Assembly: GCA_937998865.1 (NCBI GenBank)
Contig: CALLBR010000001.1
Location: 36,024 to 100,023, forward strand
Length of the DNA stretch: 64,000 nt
Direction: 5' to 3'
Source: an uncultured bacterium
GTDB taxonomy: Bacteria > Nitrospirota > Thermodesulfovibrionia > Thermodesulfovibrionales > Thermodesulfovibrionaceae
Positions 59,925 through 64,000 of this stretch are shown one piece after another. The notes under the pieces were generated by a model. That model saw only the letters and a program-made list of their open reading frames with translations, was not told the DNA's origin and made no database searches. The number at the start of each line of letters is the position of its first letter. Position 1 is the stretch's first letter. The translations under genes were made by a program, and so were the position numbers.

Positions 59925-60835
59925 AGCCCAATACTGAGGTTAAAATAGGTAAATTAACTCTAAAAAATCCTGTTATTACAGCATCAGGAACTTTTGGCTA
60001 TGGTCTTGAATACTCACAGTTTTTTGATTTAAGCCTTTTAGGAGCAATTGTCATAAAGGGTTTATCTATAAATCCAAAAGAGGGAAATCCACCTCCTCGA
60101 ATTTATGAAACTCCTTGTGGAATGATAAACTCCATTGGACTTCAAAATATAGGTTATGCTTTATTTGTTAAGGAGAAGCTTCCTTTTTTGAAGCGTTTTG
60201 ATACAAAAATAATCATAAACTTCTTTGGTGAAAATCTTCATGAATACATAGAATTAGCAGATAAACTAAACGATACTGAGGGAGTTCATGCTTTAGAGAT
60301 GAATGTATCATGTCCCAATAAGAATAGTCATTGGAGAAAGATGGGATTAATTCCAGAGCTTCTTAAAGAGGCAGTAAGGGAAGTAAGAAAAGTTACGGAT
60401 AAAACTTTGATAATAAAACTTTCTCCACAAGTGACTGACATTACAGAGATGGCAAAAATATGTGAAGATGAAGGAGCTGATGCCATATCCCTTATAAATA
60501 CTGTACCTGCCATGGTAATTGATATAAAGACAAGAAGAAGTGTTATAGGAAATCCTATAGGCGGACTTTCTGGTCCTGCCATTAGACCTATAGCATTAAG
60601 GATGGTTTGGGAGACATCAAAAGTAGTAAAAATCCCTATCATAGGAATAGGGGGAATAACAACTGCAGAAGATGCCTTACAATTTTTAATTGCTGGCGCA
60701 AAGGCTGTGGCAATTGGAACAGCAAACTTTATAAACCCTATATCTTCCGTTGAAGTAATAAAAGGAATTGAAAATTTTCTTATCAGTGAGGGAATTCAAG
60801 ACATTAATGACCTTATTGGAACCGTCACAGACTAA
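59921..60835 (+). CDS. pyrD: Dihydroorotate dehydrogenase, type 1B catalytic subunit
   Basis: A 304 aa FMN TIM-barrel enzyme that oxidises dihydroorotate to orotate. The N-terminal LKNPVITASGTFGYG, the catalytic-Cys loop ALEMNVSCPNKN, the Lys in IIKLSPQVTD and GIGGITTAEDALQFLIAGA are all family blocks. A Cys rather than Ser base and the neighbouring pyrK define type 1B. The rest of the pyrimidine pathway is not in the window. Confidence 0.95.
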   Translation: MKPNTEVKIGKLTLKNPVITASGTFGYGLEYSQFFDLSLLGAIVIKGLSINPKEGNPPPRIYETPCGMINSIGLQNIGYALFVKEKLPFLKRFDTKIIINFFGENLHEYIELADKLNDTEGVHALEMNVSCPNKNSHWRKMGLIPELLKEAVREVRKVTDKTLIIKLSPQVTDITEMAKICEDEGADAISLINTVPAMVIDIKTRRSVIGNPIGGLSGPAIRPIALRMVWETSKVVKIPIIGIGGITTAEDALQFLIAGAKAVAIGTANFINPISSVEVIKGIENFLISEGIQDINDLIGTVTD

Positions 60836-61604
60836 AATAATAACCTTACTTACGGATTTTGGTTACAGGGATCCTTTTGTAGGACAAATGAAAGGTGTAA
60901 TTTTATCAATCAACCCTTCTGTCAAAATTGTTGATATAACTCATAATATTGAAAGACATGATATTGAAGAAGCTGCTTATTTACTCTATAGTAGTTATAA
61001 ATATTTTCCTTCAGGAACTATTCACGTAGCTGTGGTTGACCCTGAAGTGGGTTCAAAAAGGAAAGCACTAGTCTTTCAAATAGAGGATCATTACTTTTTG
61101 TCTCCAGACAATGGCATAATAAGTTATCTATTAAGAGATAATAATTACAGGGCATTTGAAATAGAGAATGTAAAATATCTTATGAAAGAAAAGAGTTCAA
61201 CTTTTCAAGGAAGAGATTTGTTTGCTCCTGCTGCTGCATGGCTTTCCAAGGGCATAAGAATTGAGGATTTTGGAAAAGCCGTCAGAGAAGTTAAAAAAAT
61301 TTCAATTCCAGAGCCAATTTTAGTAAAAGACAAGGGAGCATTTAAAATTTTAGGGCAAGTTGTTCACATTGATCAATTTGGTAATCTCATAACAAACATA
61401 AGAATAGATAAAGAGAAACCAGTGGAAGTCATAGTAAAAGGCCTTTCACTGCCCTTTGTAAATTTTTATTCAGAAGCAGCAAATAAGCCAGCTGCCTTGA
61501 TAAACAGTGATGATTTAGTAGAAATATTTTTATACAAGGGTAACGCTTCTGAAACCCTAAACATAAAAAAGGGAACCCCAGTGGAGGTTTATATCCATGG
61601 ATGA
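60807..61604 (+). CDS. SAM hydroxide adenosyltransferase (DUF62) family enzyme
   Basis: A 265 aa protein of the DUF62/chlorinase-fluorinase superfamily. ITLLTDFGYRDPFVGQMKGVI is the N-terminal block (about 9-29). VVDPEVGSKRKALV, SPDNGIISYLL and HIDQFGNLITNI follow. Members without the halogenase loop hydrolyse SAM to adenosine and methionine. I chose ATG at 60807, overlapping pyrD by 29 bases; the frame is open to 60768. Its physiological role is not known. It overlaps hslO by 8 bases. Confidence 0.85.
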   Translation: MTLLEPSQTKIITLLTDFGYRDPFVGQMKGVILSINPSVKIVDITHNIERHDIEEAAYLLYSSYKYFPSGTIHVAVVDPEVGSKRKALVFQIEDHYFLSPDNGIISYLLRDNNYRAFEIENVKYLMKEKSSTFQGRDLFAPAAAWLSKGIRIEDFGKAVREVKKISIPEPILVKDKGAFKILGQVVHIDQFGNLITNIRIDKEKPVEVIVKGLSLPFVNFYSEAANKPAALINSDDLVEIFLYKGNASETLNIKKGTPVEVYIHG

Positions 61605-62460
61605 GATTGTTAAGGGATTAATTAAAGATGAACATGTCTTAGTTGTGGCGGTTAATTGTACAGATACAGTAGAGATATCGCGTAAAATTCATGATACTTG
61701 GCCTACGGCAACAGCAGCAATGGGAAGAGTTATTGCAGGAGCTCTCCTCCTTGCTTCAACCTTGAAAGAGAAACAAAAGGTAATGATTCAAGTAAAAGGT
61801 GATGGTCCTTTGCAGGAGACAGTGGCAGAGTCTGATTGGCTTTTCAATGTTCGTAGCTATGTAAAAAGACCTCATATATACATGGGACTGAAAGATGAAA
61901 AGATTGATGTGGGAAGAGCTGTAGGCAAGGGATTTCTGAATGTAATAAGAGATCTAGGATTAAGGGAGTTTTATCAAAGTAGTGTGGCTCTTCAGACTGG
62001 AGAGATTGCAACAGATTTAGCATATTACTTGAATGTTTCTGAACAAATACCTTCAGCTGTTTCACTCGGTGTATATGTGGATACAGACAATTCAGTAAAA
62101 GCTGCTGGAGGTTTTATGATCCAAACTATGCCTCAGACTAAACCTGAAATAATAGATTTTCTCGAAAGAAAGCTTCAGAGATGTAATTCTTCTTCCTCTA
62201 TGATTCTTCAAGGATTAGACCCCCTGCAAATGTTAGAGGAAGCTACAGGACTTCCGATAGAAATATTACAAAGAAGTAAAGTAGCCTATAACTGTCCTTG
62301 CTCAAAAGATAGAGTAATAAGGGCAGTAATAACACTGGGGAAATTTGAAATAGAGGAAATGATAAGAGAGGGTAAAACTATACAAATTGAATGTTATTTT
62401 TGTAAAAAGAAATATGAACTTACCGTAGAGGAACTAAAGAATATTTTGAGGGATGCTTAA
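61597..62460 (+). CDS. hslO: Hsp33 redox-regulated chaperone
   Basis: A 287 aa holdase activated by oxidation. The N-terminal substrate-binding domain has GRVIAGALLLASTLK and GDGPLQ. The C-terminal zinc switch has C233-x-C235 and C266-xx-C269. It protects against oxidative unfolding, sensible for an anaerobe exposed to oxygen. It is the last gene of the greA-pyrK-pyrD-SAM hydrolase run. Confidence 0.95.
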   Translation: MDEIVKGLIKDEHVLVVAVNCTDTVEISRKIHDTWPTATAAMGRVIAGALLLASTLKEKQKVMIQVKGDGPLQETVAESDWLFNVRSYVKRPHIYMGLKDEKIDVGRAVGKGFLNVIRDLGLREFYQSSVALQTGEIATDLAYYLNVSEQIPSAVSLGVYVDTDNSVKAAGGFMIQTMPQTKPEIIDFLERKLQRCNSSSSMILQGLDPLQMLEEATGLPIEILQRSKVAYNCPCSKDRVIRAVITLGKFEIEEMIREGKTIQIECYFCKKKYELTVEELKNILRDA

Positions 62461-62774
62461 AATTCTCCGAAGCAATCTCCTGTATGCTCTTTTAAGGGGA
62501 AGTTTACAGAGAGATTGCTTCGCATTCTTTCGTACTGCTCGAAATAACATACAGTAGGGAAGACAGGCTTTCAATGACAAGAAAAAGGTAGCAAGTCTCT
62601 ATCATTTTAATTGAGTGGGCAAGATAGTATCTGAAGGTAAACTTAATTCTCTTTTCTGAGATAAGAGATAATTTTTCTTAGAAGGGCTTCCTTCTTTAGA
62701 GAGTCTTATTATTAATAAGGAGAGTGTCATAGGTGTACTATTTTACCTAATACTCACAGAAGTAATAAAAAGAG
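62461..62774. repeat. Non-coding stretch with partly decayed interspersed repeat
   Basis: A 12-bp perfect inverted repeat, CGAAGCAATCTC at 62468-62479 and GAGATTGCTTCG at 62511-62522, is followed by a decayed CTTTCG...CTCGAAATAACAT. This is the familiar GAGATTGCTTCGTCG...CTCGCAATGACA type of intergenic repeat. GGCTTTCAATGACAAGAAAAAG at 62566-62587 recurs near 8408. Beyond about 62600 I see only A/T-rich sequence with small palindromes and no gene. Confidence 0.55.
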
Positions 62775-62803
62775 TTGACAAAGGAACGAGAATTCATTAA
62801 TAT
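62775..62803 (+). promoter_or_regulatory. Strong promoter of the methyltransferase-TonB receptor operon
   Basis: Consensus TTGACA (62775-62780), an exact 17-base spacer and TAATAT (62798-62803). The start should fall at about 62810, exactly where a structured leader begins. It is the best sigma-70-type promoter in the window. Confidence 0.75.
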
Positions 62804-62810
62804 ATAAATC

Positions 62811-62911
62811 ATTATTCAGTCAGAAGACTGAGTAATTTTAAGCTTTAAAATATTTTATAAGTGGTCATGAAGGCCACGGTTTGGGCAGAAGCCCTAAGCC
62901 GTGGCTTTTTT
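62811..62911 (+). promoter_or_regulatory. Structured leader ending in an intrinsic terminator (attenuator)
   Basis: Hairpin 1 pairs 62811-62821 with 62826-62836 (11 bp, one wobble) around AGAA. A weak A/T stem lies at 62836-62850. The terminator pairs 62871-62886 with 62891-62907 (one bulge, loop also AGAA) and ends in TTTT. GTGGT at 62861-62865 can instead pair with GCCAC at 62873-62877, which would break the terminator base. This is the layout of a transcription attenuator or riboswitch expression platform. I recognise no known riboswitch class. It lies between a strong promoter and a gene start at 62920. Confidence 0.7.
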
Positions 62912-62919
62912 ATTTGAGT

Positions 62920-63612
62920 ATGTTAGCTAATGAGATAAAAGAGATTTATTACTGGAATGAGAATGCAAGATGGTATAAGCTTTGGCGTAAGCATAATACT
63001 TATCATAAGCCCATAAAAATTATTCTCTCAAATCTACTACCTCAGGGCATAAAAGTCCTTGATATAGGAGCAGGTGATGGTGTCCTAAGTTTTCACTTAA
63101 TGAAGACAGGCTGTAATGTAGTAGCTTTGGAACCTTCAGATTCCATGCAAAAGTACATCTATGAAAACTCTCTAAAATACGGAATAAACATAAAAATAGA
63201 TGCAAGACGCTTTGAAGATTTAGCGTATTTTGAGCTTCAAGATTTCCAGCTTGCTTTAGCATGTAATAGCTTGCATCTTACAGAGTATGGACTTGAAGGC
63301 TCTTTATTTAAGCTTTTTAACTCTCAAATTGAAGGAGTTTTTCTCGTTACTGAGAAAAATTTAGACTATCGAAGTATTAATTTTATCTATCCTGAATACT
63401 CATTGATCTTTAAGTATTCCTATATTTGTGAAAGCTCCTTTGTATATCATAACCTTAAGGAAGTTTTTGAACATTGGGAGTGGAGGCACCGAAGAGAACT
63501 TCTTTATTGGGAAAAAGAAGAACTCTTAAAATCTATATACTATAAGGGAGAACATTTCTATCTTAAAGATTATGCCGTAGTAAAAATCTTTTATTGGAGG
63601 AGGATAAGATGA
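62920..63612 (+). CDS. Class I SAM-dependent methyltransferase
   Basis: A 230 aa soluble protein. The SAM motif KVLDIGAGDGVLSF lies near 45-58, with ALEPSDSM as the acidic loop and LALACNSLHLTE as motif IV. The remaining C-terminal part is rich in aromatic residues. Its substrate is unknown. The frame is open to a TTG at 62881, but that lies in the terminator hairpin, so ATG at 62920 is preferred. Its stop overlaps the TonB receptor start (ATGA), so it probably serves the same uptake or modification route. Confidence 0.75.
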   Translation: MLANEIKEIYYWNENARWYKLWRKHNTYHKPIKIILSNLLPQGIKVLDIGAGDGVLSFHLMKTGCNVVALEPSDSMQKYIYENSLKYGINIKIDARRFEDLAYFELQDFQLALACNSLHLTEYGLEGSLFKLFNSQIEGVFLVTEKNLDYRSINFIYPEYSLIFKYSYICESSFVYHNLKEVFEHWEWRHRRELLYWEKEELLKSIYYKGEHFYLKDYAVVKIFYWRRIR

Positions 63613-64000
63613 TCTTTTTGATCTTTTTGATCTTACTTTCCATTTTTACTCTATCCTATGCAGAAGATATTACAAAAATTTATCAACTTGATGAAATCAC
63701 TGTATCTGAAGAGAAAATTAAAGAAGAGATGACTACTCCTAATGCAACATTTGTTATACCTGAACTTTTACTACAGGGAATAAGCTCTAACCTTGACGGA
63801 GCATTATTCAGACAAGCTGGAGTAGATGTGCAGAGACTGCAGGAGATTGGCGGTGCTTTGGATGATGATTCAATAAAGATAAGAGGCTTTGGAGCAAGAA
63901 GAATTACTCTTGCCTTTGATGGAAGAATCCTTAATACTCCTGGCACAGCAGGAGGATATTTCATAGACTGGACAACTGTGCCTCTTACAAACGTGGAAAA
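63609..64000 (+). CDS. TonB-dependent outer-membrane receptor, N-terminal part
   Basis: The first 130 codons are present and the gene runs off the window. It has a signal peptide (1-18, ending SYA), a TonB box-like IYQLDEITVSE at 24-34, and the start of a plug domain (LRQAG-like FRQAGVDVQ, then DDDSIKIRGFGARRITLAFDG). Receptors of this kind import siderophores, cobalamin, metals or other scarce solutes. The ligand cannot be told from this fragment. The upstream attenuator suggests ligand-responsive control. Confidence 0.88.
   Translation, partial: MIFLIFLILLSIFTLSYAEDITKIYQLDEITVSEEKIKEEMTTPNATFVIPELLLQGISSNLDGALFRQAGVDVQRLQEIGGALDDDSIKIRGFGARRITLAFDGRILNTPGTAGGYFIDWTTVPLTNVE

Noticed and set aside
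62881..62919. TTG start at 62881 for the methyltransferase
   Set aside because: It lies inside the terminator hairpin and would add 13 residues encoded by the stem and the T-run. ATG at 62920 is more sensible.

Overview
The window is an AT-rich, gene-dense bacterial chromosome segment. It carries a complete gene set for reducing sulfate to sulfite: sat, a small unknown gene, aprBA and qmoABC. Two heat-shock operons (hrcA/dnaK type and hspR/clpB type) and the overall gene content fit a thermophilic sulfate reducer of the Nitrospirota, most like Thermodesulfovibrio. That assignment is inference from gene content; no database search was run. No phage, transposase or CRISPR array is visible.

Layout. 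1-6.2 kb: end of hrcA, then grpE-dnaK-dnaJ running straight into a znuABC-like metal importer. 6.2-8.1 kb: a convergent CHASE4/HAMP/PAS/GGDEF diguanylate cyclase. 8.6-13.1 kb: dnaJ2-hspR-clpB-hsp20. 13.1-19.7 kb (minus): an RDD membrane protein gene, then mreB-mreC-mreD-mrdA-rodA for rod shape, then ribH and nusB. 19.8-22.5 kb: an unfamiliar exported Ig-repeat/AMIN-like protein overlapping ftsY. 22.5-23.2 kb: initiator tRNA and rdgB. 23.3-33.1 kb: adk-sat-(133 aa unknown)-aprB-aprA, then qmoA-qmoB-qmoC. Adk can recycle the AMP that AprAB releases, so its place beside sat is biochemically sensible.

33.3-39.4 kb: ribBA, tRNA-Arg, guaB-guaA and ispA-tlyA. 39.4-43.4 kb: an ArsP-like permease with its ArsR repressor, then a Crp/Fnr-family regulator divergent from hcp with a TGA-N6-TCA operator between them. 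43.4-52.1 kb (minus): rpmE, a DUF1385 membrane gene, prfA-prmC, a C39-like cysteine protease-fold protein, glgC, a histidine kinase/response-regulator pair and tgt, almost without gaps. 52.4-56.5 kb (minus): pheA-hisC-aroF-tyrA for Phe/Tyr synthesis. 56.5-58.5 kb: ornithine decarboxylase-like gene and speE for polyamines. 58.7-62.5 kb: greA-pyrK-pyrD-SAM hydrolase-hslO. 62.8-64 kb: a strong promoter, a structured leader ending in an intrinsic terminator, a methyltransferase and the start of a TonB-dependent receptor.

The least explained items are the leader/attenuator before the methyltransferase-TonB receptor pair, the 133 aa protein inside the sulfate-reduction operon, the Ig-repeat protein coupled to ftsY, and a family of decayed intergenic repeats. 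Several genes lack a Shine-Dalgarno and have a -10 element almost touching the start codon, which suggests leaderless transcripts.
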